NCBI GenBank assembly: GCA_002702965.1
Contig: PADE01000047.1
Location: 1 to 29,171, forward strand
From: Planctomycetaceae bacterium
GTDB lineage: Bacteria; Planctomycetota; Planctomycetia; Pirellulales; Pirellulaceae
Length of the DNA stretch: 29,171 nucleotides
Direction: 5' to 3'
The stretch's first letter is position 1, and each line of letters begins with the position of its first letter. A program made the position numbers and the translations under genes. Below, in pieces: positions 16,291 through 24,050 of this stretch. The notes under the pieces are model-generated. The model saw nothing but the letters and a program-made list of their open reading frames with translations. It did not search any database and was not told where the DNA came from.

Positions 16291-17598
16291 TCAGACGACT
16301 TCCCACCCTTTGCGGTATTCCTTACGGAGGTACCGGTCGGCCTCTGGACAGTCAATCGCCCGCAAGCTCTTGGCATCCCAAGACAACGACTTACCCGCCC
16401 GGAAGGCGACGTTACCCAGCAACACGCTCTCGGTCAGAGCGCCGGAGTAGTCAAAGTTACACGTCGTCGGCGACCCGTCCCGGCAAGCTTTGAGCCACTC
16501 ACGATGGTGACCGATCGATCGCGGGATCGTCGGTTTGGGGGGCTGAAAACTCTTGAACTTGTCCTGCGGGTAGAGGCGGTACCGACTGTAATCAGCAAAC
16601 ATCTGACCCTCGGTACCGACAAACATCACGCCACTACCCGGGACACGGTGACCGGCAACTTCCTTGGGAATCTGACTTCCGTCATGCCAGGTAAGTTTAA
16701 CGGGTGGCATTCCTTCACGGGCGGGGAACTGGTAGTTCACCGTCAAGCCCAACGGGCACGTCTCCGGATGTACGCTCGGTCCGACAGCGCTACATTGTGT
16801 GGGGTGGCGCAATTTCAACGCCCAGAAGGGCAGGTCCATGTAGTGGCACGCCATATCACCGAGCGTCCCCTGCCCGAAGTCCCACCAGCGACGCCACTGG
16901 GCCGGATGGTAACGACCGGCCGCGAAGGGGCGCTCCGGCGCCGGTCCCAGCCACAGGTCCCAGCTGAGGGTTTTGGGGGGCTGCTGGCCCGGTTTGGGAC
17001 GTTCGCCGCCACCCCAACCCTTGCCGACCCAGACGTGCGCCTCGACGACATCGCCGATGGCTCCCGACTGGATGATCTCGACGACGCGGCGGTAATTCTC
17101 GCCGGCGTGAATCTGAGTTCCGAGTTGCGTGGCAACGCCATGTTTCTTCGCCGCCTCGGCGATGATCCGCGACTCTTGGACCGAATGTGTCAACGGTTTT
17201 TCACAGTAAACGTGCTTTCCAGCCCGGATGGCCCGGATCGTAGCCGGCGCATGGTTGTGATCGGCGATCGCCACCGTGACAGCGTCGATCTTGTCTCCTT
17301 CGGATTCGATTAACTCACGGTAATCCGCATAGCTACGAGCGTTCGGGAAATCCTTCTTCGCCCGCGCCAGGTAGTTCGCATCGATGTCGCAGACGGCAAC
17401 AATATTCTCGCTGCCAATATTACCGATGCTAAACCGCGCCTGATTGGCCGTACCGATACAGGCGATATTGAGTTTCTCACCAGGGGATTTGGGTGCTGCG
17501 GCCGCGGCTTGGCTCCAGACGCCGGCGGACAAGACGGCTGCCCCGGTAGAGGTCGCTCTGACAAATTGGCGGCGCGTTGATTGCGGTTGATGGGACAT
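16291..17598 (-). CDS. Tat-exported Gfo/Idh/MocA family oxidoreductase
   Basis: The 435-residue protein begins with a twin-arginine signal: STRRQFVRAT (R9-R10), a weakly hydrophobic stretch and AAAAAP before the mature part near 36. It then has a Rossmann domain (NIACIGTANQ, where the usual GxGxxG is GTANQA), EKP at 133-135 (YCEKPLTHS) and the C-terminal substrate domain. Secreted planctomycete members of this family are widespread and typically carry the nucleotide cofactor through Tat folded, as known for glucose-fructose oxidoreductase. The substrate is unknown, probably a sugar or sugar acid. GAGGTG lies 4 bases before ATG 17598. Its promoter should be in the 287-base divergent region 17599-17885. 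The glycine-loop change is seen in Tat-type relatives and need not mean inactivity. Confidence 0.9.
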   Translation of the reverse strand: MSHQPQSTRRQFVRATSTGAAVLSAGVWSQAAAAAPKSPGEKLNIACIGTANQARFSIGNIGSENIVAVCDIDANYLARAKKDFPNARSYADYRELIESEGDKIDAVTVAIADHNHAPATIRAIRAGKHVYCEKPLTHSVQESRIIAEAAKKHGVATQLGTQIHAGENYRRVVEIIQSGAIGDVVEAHVWVGKGWGGGERPKPGQQPPKTLSWDLWLGPAPERPFAAGRYHPAQWRRWWDFGQGTLGDMACHYMDLPFWALKLRHPTQCSAVGPSVHPETCPLGLTVNYQFPAREGMPPVKLTWHDGSQIPKEVAGHRVPGSGVMFVGTEGQMFADYSRYRLYPQDKFKSFQPPKPTIPRSIGHHREWLKACRDGSPTTCNFDYSGALTESVLLGNVAFRAGKSLSWDAKSLRAIDCPEADRYLRKEYRKGWEVV

Positions 17599-17676
17599 GG
17601 TCCACCTCGTTGGGTTGAGAACAAAATGCCTACATCCGGTCTACCGGGGGACCCGTGATCCCTCGAGGAACCTTCG

Positions 17677-17705
17677 ATCCTACACCAATCTGGGACGATT
17701 TTCAC
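17677..17705 (-). promoter_or_regulatory. Possible promoter of the Tat-type oxidoreductase gene
   Basis: On the minus strand, GTGAAA (17705-17700) and TAGGAT (17682-17677) are separated by 17 bases and lie about 80-110 bases before the start at 17598. Each matches the sigma70 box at 4 of 6 positions. Low confidence. Confidence 0.25.
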
Positions 17706-17781
17706 CACCCGGCACAATGCGCGGGAACCAGCGGACGCCCAACCACCGCGACGATTGCCACGGCGCGCTGACCAGACGACG

Positions 17782-17809
17782 TTGAATCCGCGCTATACCG
17801 GGCTAAAAT
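17782..17809 (+). promoter_or_regulatory. Sigma70-type promoter for the gene at 17886
   Basis: TTGAAT (17782-17787) and TAAAAT (17804-17809) match the -35 and -10 consensus at 4/6 and 5/6 with a 16-base spacer. They lie about 80-100 bases before the start codon in the divergent region. This is the best full promoter seen in the window. Confidence 0.55.
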
Positions 17810-17885
17810 TGTCGCTAACCCCCCCAGGCCGCAGGGATGGTCGTCAACCCACCGGTCGCAGTCCGCCAGCGATCTGTTCTCCCAC

Positions 17886-19013
17886 ATGAAAGTTGACATG
17901 GAATCGCACTACCATATCGAAGACACCTCTCAGATCATCAGCCCCGCTCTGGTTGTGTTCCGCGACATCATCCAGGACAACCTCCGCAAGATGATCTCCA
18001 TCGCCGGGGATGCCGGTCGACTGCGACCACACTGCAAAACCCATAAAATGCGCGAAGTGGTGGCGATGCAACTGGCGCTGGGAATCGTCAAGCACAAGTG
18101 CGCGACGTTTGCCGAGGCTGAGATGCTAGCCACCGCGGGTGTTCAAGACATTTTTCTGGCCTACAACTTGGTCGGACCGAACATCGACCGCGCGGTTGAA
18201 TTCAGCCGCCGTTTCCCGGACGTCACACTGTCGGTCACTGCAGACCATGCCGACCCTCTCGATCAGCTCGGCCGCGCCATGGCCGCAGCGGAGACGAACG
18301 TCGATGTGCTACTCGACATCGACACCGGACAACACCGGACCGGGCTGCCGGTCGGAGAGGTGGCTCGACAGCGGTATCAACAAATCGTCGACTCCAAGGG
18401 ACTGACAGCCGGCGGACTGCACGTCTACGATGGACAGAATCATCAGGTCGATCGCGAGGAGCGCCGTCAGGCAGTCTCCGCATGCTGGGCCAGCGTAGCC
18501 CCGTTTCGCGACGAACTCGTTGGCGCTGGCTATCCGGTTCCTCGTGTCGTGGCGGGAGGCACGGGCTCGTTTCCGATTTTCGCCGAGATCTCCGACGACA
18601 CGATCGAACTGAGCCCCGGAACCTGCGTGTTTCACGACACGGGCTACGAGGAGAACTTTCCCGATCTCGATTTCCAGCAAGCCGCGCTGGTGCTGACACG
18701 GGTCATCAGCCGCCCGACTCCCAATCGGGTGACCTTCGACTTAGGCTACAAAGCGATCGCCTCCGACCCGCCGGTCGGCAGTCGCCTCACCTTCCCGGAA
18801 ATTCCGGATGCGGTGGAAGTTCTTCAAAACGAAGAACACTTGGTGATCGAAACGGCGGACAGCCAGCGCTTCCAACCGGGATGTGAGCAACTGGCCATTC
18901 CACGGCATATCTGTCCTACCTCGGCGCTGCACAAACAGGCCTATGTCATCTCCGGCGGCAAAGTGGACGATCGCTGGGAGGTGGCAGCCCGCGACCGCTG
19001 GTTGAACGTGTAG
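17886..19013 (+). CDS. D-threonine aldolase / D-serine dehydratase family PLP enzyme
   Basis: This 375-residue fold-type III PLP enzyme (alanine-racemase-like barrel plus C-terminal beta domain) acts on D-3-hydroxyamino acids, either cleaving D-threonine to glycine and acetaldehyde or deaminating D-serine. The PLP lysine is K51 in LRPHCKTHK. The phosphate-binding region is GGTGSFPIF, and the metal site lies near the C-terminus in IPRHICPTSA: H341-x-C343. In characterised enzymes, as I recall, D-threonine aldolases have HxD and D-serine dehydratases HxC at this zinc/manganese site, so the ligand pair points to the dehydratase type; databases usually name the family after the aldolase. ATG 17886 and ATG 17898 are both possible starts. 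It ends 31 bases before the convergent decarboxylase gene. Confidence 0.85.
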   Translation: MKVDMESHYHIEDTSQIISPALVVFRDIIQDNLRKMISIAGDAGRLRPHCKTHKMREVVAMQLALGIVKHKCATFAEAEMLATAGVQDIFLAYNLVGPNIDRAVEFSRRFPDVTLSVTADHADPLDQLGRAMAAAETNVDVLLDIDTGQHRTGLPVGEVARQRYQQIVDSKGLTAGGLHVYDGQNHQVDREERRQAVSACWASVAPFRDELVGAGYPVPRVVAGGTGSFPIFAEISDDTIELSPGTCVFHDTGYEENFPDLDFQQAALVLTRVISRPTPNRVTFDLGYKAIASDPPVGSRLTFPEIPDAVEVLQNEEHLVIETADSQRFQPGCEQLAIPRHICPTSALHKQAYVISGGKVDDRWEVAARDRWLNV

Positions 19014-19044
19014 CCGGGCGACGATCGGCGCTTCGAGGCCCCAC

Positions 19045-20472
19045 TCAGCCCTCGACGAACGGTAGGTCTTCCCGGACGGCTCTCTGGATGAGTCGCCAGG
19101 CCCGGTAAACATGCTCCTGCTCGGTATTCAACTGACCGATCGACAGTCGCAGGACCAAGCGATCGTCAAGACGGGTGTGGGTTAGATACAGCGCACCCGA
19201 CTTTTCCGTCCGGTCGAGAATCTGCTGGTTGATCGAATCGCCACCGCGATGCCGAAAGCAAACCAAATTGAGTGCTCGGGGCGCAGCCAGTTCAAATTCC
19301 GAGTCGGCTTCCACCCACTCGGCGAACCGTTCGGCCAAGGCGACGTGTCGGCGGATGACCCGCTGGATTCCCTCGACCCCAAAACTGCGAATGACAAACC
19401 AGAGCTTCAGCGCTCGAAAGCGGCGGCCGAGCGGAATTTGCCAGTCCCGGTAGTCGATCACCGAACCCGATTCGGTGGCCGCATTCCGTAAATACTCAGG
19501 AAGAATAGAGAGCGCTTGCGTCAGCGCGTCTCGCTGCCGGACATAAAAACAGTCACAGTCGAAATTGACAAACATCCATTTGTGAGGATTGAAACAGTAA
19601 CTGTCTGCCGATTCCAGTCCCGCGTGCACAAATCGATACTCCGGACAGACGGCGGCGGTCCCCGCCATCGCGGCGTCGACGTGGAACCAGAGGTTCTCGC
19701 GGCGACAGATCTCACCGATGGAGGGGAGTGGATCGACAGCACCACTCGAAGTCGTGCCCACGGTCGCGGCCACAAAACACGGCGTCTGTCCCGCCTGGCG
19801 ATCTCGATTAATCGCATCAGCCAATGTCTCTGGACGCATCGCATACTGTTCGTCGGTGCCGATTCGACGCAGTTGCTGACTGCCCAGGCCGGCGATCCGC
19901 ATCGCTTTTTCCACCGACGAGTGGGCCTGATCGGAAGTGTACGCAACCAGCGGGCGCCCGACACCGCGACGATTGGTTTCGCCTCCGCTCGCCCGCTCGC
20001 GTGCCGCCAGCAGTGCACACAACGTGGCGCTCGAAGCGCTGTCCTGGATGACCCCGCCCCCTTGAGAATCGGAATGAAAATGACGCGGCAGTTGCAGCAT
20101 CTGGACAACCCAATCCAACACGTGGGCTTCCAGCTCGGTACAGGCCGGACTAGTGGCCCACAACATGCCCTGAACACCCAATCCGGATGAGATCAGATCG
20201 CCCAAAATCGATGGACCCGAATTGTTGCACGGGAAAAATGCAAAAAAATTGGGGCTCTGCCAATGCGTGATACCGGGCAAGATAATCTCTTCCATATCTC
20301 GCATCAGTGCGGCGAACGGTTCACCTTGGACGGGCGCACGGGACGGCAGTTGTGCCCGAATCTCTCCCGGATCGGCGCGAGAGAGCACCGGAAACCGCTC
20401 GACCGCCTGTAGATAATCGGCAACCCAATCCACCACCTGGTGACCGTGCTGACGGAACTCTTCGGGTGTCAT
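19045..20472 (-). CDS. Group II PLP-dependent amino acid decarboxylase (aromatic-L-amino-acid type)
   Basis: The 475-residue protein matches the aromatic-amino-acid decarboxylase group (PF00282) over its full length. It has the N-terminal MTPEEFRQHGHQVVDWVADY, the substrate-region HWQSPNFFAFFPC, H184 (SDQAHSSVEKA) stacking on PLP, D266 (FHVDAAMAG) binding the pyridine nitrogen, and PLP lysine K298 (FNPHKWMFVNFDC). It should release CO2 from tryptophan, tyrosine, phenylalanine or a related amino acid; specificity cannot be told. ATG 20472 is supported by a GAGAGAG run about 7-12 bases upstream; in-frame codons further upstream run into the preceding gene. It follows the metallopeptidase-like lipoprotein gene by 49 bases on the same strand, so the two may be cotranscribed. 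Confidence 0.92.
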   Translation of the reverse strand: MTPEEFRQHGHQVVDWVADYLQAVERFPVLSRADPGEIRAQLPSRAPVQGEPFAALMRDMEEIILPGITHWQSPNFFAFFPCNNSGPSILGDLISSGLGVQGMLWATSPACTELEAHVLDWVVQMLQLPRHFHSDSQGGGVIQDSASSATLCALLAARERASGGETNRRGVGRPLVAYTSDQAHSSVEKAMRIAGLGSQQLRRIGTDEQYAMRPETLADAINRDRQAGQTPCFVAATVGTTSSGAVDPLPSIGEICRRENLWFHVDAAMAGTAAVCPEYRFVHAGLESADSYCFNPHKWMFVNFDCDCFYVRQRDALTQALSILPEYLRNAATESGSVIDYRDWQIPLGRRFRALKLWFVIRSFGVEGIQRVIRRHVALAERFAEWVEADSEFELAAPRALNLVCFRHRGGDSINQQILDRTEKSGALYLTHTRLDDRLVLRLSIGQLNTEQEHVYRAWRLIQRAVREDLPFVEG

Positions 20473-20521
20473 TGCGGACTCTCTCTCTGTGATGCGAGGG
20501 CCAGCGGCGAATCGGGCGCTC

Positions 20522-21346
20522 TCAGCGATTCGCGGGCGAAGTCTGCTGGGGTGGAACCCGATCGTCAGCCAGCGAGCGTAGATGGAATTGCAGTGCGGTC
20601 GCGGCCGCGGGTTCACCGCTGCGCAGTACGCTGGAAAAGGGGGGCGCGGTGCCCGTCATGCGTAGTCGTGCCAAGTAATTGCGAGTCAGATCGAGTCGTT
20701 CGGGTGTCGTTTCCAGCAACCAGTGCGTCCACGCCCAGGCTTCGGCGTAGTCGCTCAACGACATCTGGCCGACCATGTCGAGCGATTCCAAGCGCGTCAG
20801 ATCGGGTTTCCATTGACGTTGACGCCGTTGTAGATCGAGCCATTCCAGATGTGGCCCGTGGAACCCGCCATGGCCGCGCGCCACTTCGTAATATTCGGCG
20901 AGCCCCTCATCCAGCCACAGCGGGAGGTTGGGTACGGCCGCGTGCAGATATCCGTGCGCGACTTCGTGGCGGAGATCTTCCGCAACCCGCTCTCCCCAGT
21001 GCGCGAAGACCGTCAGCCGGGTGTCACTCTCCACAAAAAACGCGCGGCGGTCGGGATAGAACGGGAACCGCCCGGTGAGATAATCCCGATAATTTCCTGG
21101 AGTGGCGAACAGATAGACGTAGATCTGTTCGTCGGAGATCGGCAGTTGCAACTGGTCGGCGATCTCGGTACGGCGGGCGACCAGTTCATCCAACAACCGA
21201 TGGTGCCGCGCTAACTTGAAATCGCTGTGGATCACCAACTGCTCGCGAAGCAGGCGGTACCTGTCGGGAAGTAGATCGGGGTTTGGAGCCAGCGCACATC
21301 CCCAGCAAGCCAAGACCGGACAGACGACCGCCAACCGTTGCCACAT
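20522..21346 (-). CDS. Metallopeptidase-like lipoprotein (gluzincin, peptidase-MA/DUF1570-like)
   Basis: The 274-residue protein starts with a hydrophobic signal, MWQRLAVVCPVLACWGC, with possible lipidation at C14 (VLAC) or C17. The core carries a zinc-binding HExxH at H127-E128-H131 (LRHEVAHGYLH) and a third-ligand glutamate at E147 or E151 in LWLDEGLAEYYE. This is the gluzincin layout seen in peptidase-MA-like and DUF1570 proteins of planctomycetes. It is probably a periplasmic or outer-membrane-linked protease of unknown substrate. ATG 21346 is chosen because the signal begins there, with GAGAA 8-9 bases upstream. It is divergent from the thioredoxin-fold gene (21558) and upstream of the decarboxylase gene. 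Confidence 0.8.
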   Translation of the reverse strand: MWQRLAVVCPVLACWGCALAPNPDLLPDRYRLLREQLVIHSDFKLARHHRLLDELVARRTEIADQLQLPISDEQIYVYLFATPGNYRDYLTGRFPFYPDRRAFFVESDTRLTVFAHWGERVAEDLRHEVAHGYLHAAVPNLPLWLDEGLAEYYEVARGHGGFHGPHLEWLDLQRRQRQWKPDLTRLESLDMVGQMSLSDYAEAWAWTHWLLETTPERLDLTRNYLARLRMTGTAPPFSSVLRSGEPAAATALQFHLRSLADDRVPPQQTSPANR

Positions 21347-21471
21347 AAACTTGTTCTCAAGCGTTGCTGCGATGAAATGGGCGGCGGATTCTAGCAGATC
21401 CGGTTTTTCAGGCGAACGCCAACCTCCACCACCCATCGATCGTCGGTCGGGAAGACCCCGGAAGTTCGCGA

Positions 21472-21500
21472 TTGCACGCAGCGAGCGGGCGCCGTACGAT
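21472..21500 (+). promoter_or_regulatory. Possible promoter of the thioredoxin-fold lipoprotein gene
   Basis: TTGCAC (21472-21477) and TACGAT (21495-21500) are 17 bases apart, 58 bases before ATG 21558, in the divergent region 21347-21557. TACGAT also occurs upstream of the gene at 2426. Found by eye. Confidence 0.4.
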
Positions 21501-21557
21501 TGCGGACAGCGGTCACACCGAGGGCCGCGCACCGTTGATTCGACAAGGGAGTCTCCG

Positions 21558-23117
21558 ATGAAATGTTGCCCGCTGGGCGTCTGTCGATCTTCCCCTTTTA
21601 TCTTGTCGGTCCTGATCCCGATGACCATCGCGGCCGCGGTCGTTACCACCTGGGGTTGTGGTGATGGTCCAGAATCTCCGGACAAGACGACCCAGCATTT
21701 TCAACCGGCCGATCCGGAGCCGGAGAGCGTCGCCGACGGAGTCTCGGTCGACCGCAGGTCTCTGGACCCACCGGGGGCAACGACGGCCACCACGAACACG
21801 CCCACTTCCGCGCCCGCAATACCCGGCCAGGTCGCCACCCGACCGGCGGCCGAGCACCCGTTGCCGCCGCAACCCAACACCGACAAAGCCAGCGTCGAAC
21901 GGGCAGAGGCCCTGTTGCAAGCCGTAGGTGCCTTTTATGCACAGGCCCAGTCGATCCAGGTCGACTCCGAGTTTGCTGTCCAGCAGGAGATTGGTGGCAA
22001 CGCGCAAAAAATATCGCAAGAGCGTAAGTTCTCGGTCGAGAAACCGAATAAGTGGATCATCGCCACAGAGGGAGGCCCCAGCTCGGTCGATATGATCTCC
22101 GATGGCAAAACACTGGTGCAGTTCAATCGCAAGCAGAACAGCTACCTGGAAATGTCCGCTCCGGAGAGTCTCGACGTGCTGTTTGCCGATTCCGCACAAG
22201 GCCCGGCCGCCTCGCAACTGCTATCTCAGGCGACCATGTTTTTCGGCAACCTAGTCGCGGAAGATCCCTACCGGGCGCTGCGACAACACACAACGCAAAT
22301 CGGCTACCTGGGGCAGGAGGATGTCGCCGGTAAGAAGGCCCACCGCCTGGTTCTCTCGTCGAAGATTTTCCGCTCGGATTTGTGGATCAGCACCGAACCA
22401 GATCCGTTGATCCTGAAAGTCGATTCTGATCTCTCGCTCGCAATCCAATCACTGGCCCCCCCTAGAGCCAACCCGGATGAGACCTTGGCTGCCGGCGCCG
22501 TGCGGATGACCGTTTCCGAATCGTTCCATCATTGGCGGATCAATCAGCAGCTGCCCGCCGAGACATTCGTGTTCAAACCACCACCGGGAGCCCAGAAGAT
22601 CGACCCCTCGGCGCTGGGGGGTGCCCCTCCGGATGCGGGTCCCCAAGTCGGGGAAGAAGCACCCGAGATCGCTGGCGAAGATCTCGACGGGATTCCGTTC
22701 AAGTTGTCGGACTACCGGGGCAAAGTGGTAATGCTGACTTTCTGGGGCGACTGGTGAGGTGCCTGCAAACGGATGATTCCGCACGAGCGGTCGCTCATAC
22801 AAAAGCTGCAAGGTAAACCTTTCGCGTTCATCGGGGTCAACAGCGATGCCAAGGAACCGGCGCTGGCATCCGTCGAACGACATCAAATCAACTGGCGTTC
22901 ATTCTGGGATGGAGGTTCTCCACAGGGCCCGATCGCCAGAGCTTACGAGGTGCAGTACTGGCCCGCGATCTATCTGATCGATGGCAACGGCGTCATCCAG
23001 CACAAGAATCTGCGCGGCGCGGAATTAGACCAGGCGCTCGATCAGATGGTGGCTCAGTTGGAAACACCATCCGAGACAAAAGAGGCCGCGGTCCCCGTCG
23101 ACAAGCAAGCTCCGTAA
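21558..23117 (+). CDS. Thioredoxin-fold (TlpA/redoxin) lipoprotein with in-frame TGA at the redox cysteine; candidate selenoprotein
   Basis: Read through TGA 22755-22757, this is a 519-residue protein. AAGGGAG at 21545-21551 precedes ATG 21558. A signal with possible lipidation in TTWGCGDG is followed by a Pro/Thr-rich linker to ~110. A LolA/DUF2092-like periplasmic domain covers ~115-350 (FSVEKPNKWII, ISDGKTLVQFNRKQN). A TlpA/redoxin domain runs from ~372 (VGEEAPEIAGEDLDG) to the end. In it VVMLTFWGDW leads into codon 400 = TGA, then GACKRM, where homologous folds have WCxxC. The predicted centre is U400-G-A-C403, with cis-proline P469 (YWPAIYLIDG) downstream. The frame is open on both sides and codes for a normal fold after the TGA. 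Selenocysteine is inferred; a nonsense mutation of TGC or TGT, or a sequence error, is possible. It would act in periplasmic thiol-disulfide exchange or peroxide handling. Confidence 0.78.
22755..22757 (+). other. In-frame TGA, candidate selenocysteine codon (residue 400)
   Basis: TGA sits between TGG (Trp399) and GGT-GCC-TGC (Gly-Ala-Cys403), the position of the N-terminal, attacking cysteine of the thioredoxin CxxC motif. This is the residue that selenocysteine most often replaces in thioredoxin-fold selenoproteins. The genes at 7134 and 9105 end in TGA, so the codon is not generally reassigned. Confidence 0.7.
22759..22796 (+). promoter_or_regulatory. Candidate bacterial SECIS region downstream of the TGA
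   Basis: Two small hairpins lie right after the TGA. One is CGGA-TGAT-TCCG (22770-22781), with a loop G at 22775, 17 bases after the TGA; GTGC (22759-22762) and GCAC (22781-22784) could add an outer stem. The other is GAGC-GGTC-GCTC (22785-22796), whose loop begins with G at 22789, 31 bases after the TGA. As generally described, bacterial SECIS loops carry a G in the first two positions about 16-37 bases after UGA. Both fit loosely; the stems are only 4 bp. Confidence 0.4.
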
Positions 23118-23120
23118 GCA

Positions 23121-23167
23121 TCCCGCCCAGCCATTCATCGAGCCCGAGACGGGCCTCCCTGGCGGGA
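23121..23167. terminator. Bidirectional stem-loop between convergent genes
   Basis: TCCCGCC (23121-23127) pairs with GGCGGGA (23161-23167), extended by AG/CT across a 1-base bulge. An inner hairpin GCCCG-AGA-CGGGC lies at 23142-23154. It fills most of the 59 bases between the stop codons of the thioredoxin-fold and isomerase genes and could end transcription both ways, though no T-run is present. Confidence 0.55.
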
Positions 23168-23176
23168 ACGCGCGAC

Positions 23177-24001
23177 TCAACCGAGCGACAGCCCGAGGTC
23201 GTCTAGATAAGTGCGGCTCGTGGCCAACGAGTTCCAGATCCCCTCGTGGGGGGCAATCTCGAATAGACCAGGGCAACCGAATCCCCGTGCGTCGATACAA
23301 CGAGCCAGTGCGCGCCAGTCGACCTCGCCATCCATGACCCGTTCGAGAACCTGCCCCTGCCGCAGCTGCTTGAAGTGGATCATCGAAACCGTGTGCGGCT
23401 GGAGCGCGGCGGTGACCGCTAGCGGATCGATCTCGTCTCCCGGAAACAACAGGTTACAAGGATCGAAACAGAGTTGCAGACAGTCGTTGTCGGATCCTAA
23501 CAGCTCCCAGGCGGCCTCCAGCACGTCGGCGAACGACCGCCACGGCTGAAGCGAATGTTCGACCGACAACAGGCCACCGCGTCGCTCCAGAGCGCGCGCT
23601 AAGCGGGCCACCGTGGCAGCCATTTCCCGCGTCGTATTGCGTCCGAACTGCTCGGCGTTGGTATGTAAATCGACCAGACGAAGATGGGGCTGGCCCGGAC
23701 CGGCCAGAGCGATCGAAGCCTCGCAAGCCGCGGCAAACAGAGCATCCTCGGGAAACAGATGGGGGCCCAAGAAGGCGATCGAGACAGCCAGGTTGAAGCG
23801 GACTTCCGGGAACCGCTCGGGTAAACGAGCTAGCCGTTCGGCGGACGGCATCTGCTGAGCGTCTTCAAACGTGCCCAGGCAACTCTGCCGCAGTTCGACG
23901 ACGCGGTAATCGTTTTCTACCGCCTGCTCGAGCAGCGATTCCAGTGGGTAATCCTGTTCGAGTTGAGCGCGCCAGCAGTTACTGACCAGCCCTTGAATCA
24001 T
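23177..24001 (-). CDS. Sugar phosphate isomerase/epimerase-like TIM-barrel protein (AP endonuclease 2 fold)
   Basis: The 274-residue protein fits the xylose-isomerase-like TIM-barrel superfamily (PF01261). It has YRVVELRQSCLGTF near the N-terminus, then LRLVDLHTNAE, GGLLSVEHSLQPW, LCFDPCNLLFPGDE and VSMIHFKQL, and a terminal GLFEIAPHEG. The regularly placed acidic and histidine residues at strand ends (E, H, D, H, E) are typical of the metal site of these isomerases and epimerases. The substrate is unknown. ATG 24001 is chosen over GTG 24007 because GAGGGG lies 6 bases before the ATG. It is the last gene of a minus-strand run after DUF1501 and a PfkB kinase, 49 bases after the kinase, which suggests a carbohydrate-use operon. 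Confidence 0.82.
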   Translation of the reverse strand: MIQGLVSNCWRAQLEQDYPLESLLEQAVENDYRVVELRQSCLGTFEDAQQMPSAERLARLPERFPEVRFNLAVSIAFLGPHLFPEDALFAAACEASIALAGPGQPHLRLVDLHTNAEQFGRNTTREMAATVARLARALERRGGLLSVEHSLQPWRSFADVLEAAWELLGSDNDCLQLCFDPCNLLFPGDEIDPLAVTAALQPHTVSMIHFKQLRQGQVLERVMDGEVDWRALARCIDARGFGCPGLFEIAPHEGIWNSLATSRTYLDDLGLSLG

Positions 24002-24050
24002 GTTCACCCCCTCAATCCATCACACCTGAAGGCCACAACAGGCCCCCAAT

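Noticed and set aside
16282..16294. CTGAC-TGC-GTCAG hairpin between convergent genes as a terminator
   Set aside because: Only 5 bp, no T-run, and it overlaps the stop codon of the minus-strand gene. Too weak to list.
16504..17313. 269-residue open frame on the plus strand
   Set aside because: It lies wholly antisense to the Tat-type oxidoreductase, which has clear motifs, signal peptide and ribosome binding site.
22773..23117. Separate 114-residue gene starting at ATG 22773
   Set aside because: It lacks a ribosome binding site, starts inside a thioredoxin fold just after the active-site cysteine, and is in frame with the upstream gene. It is the 3' part of one gene.
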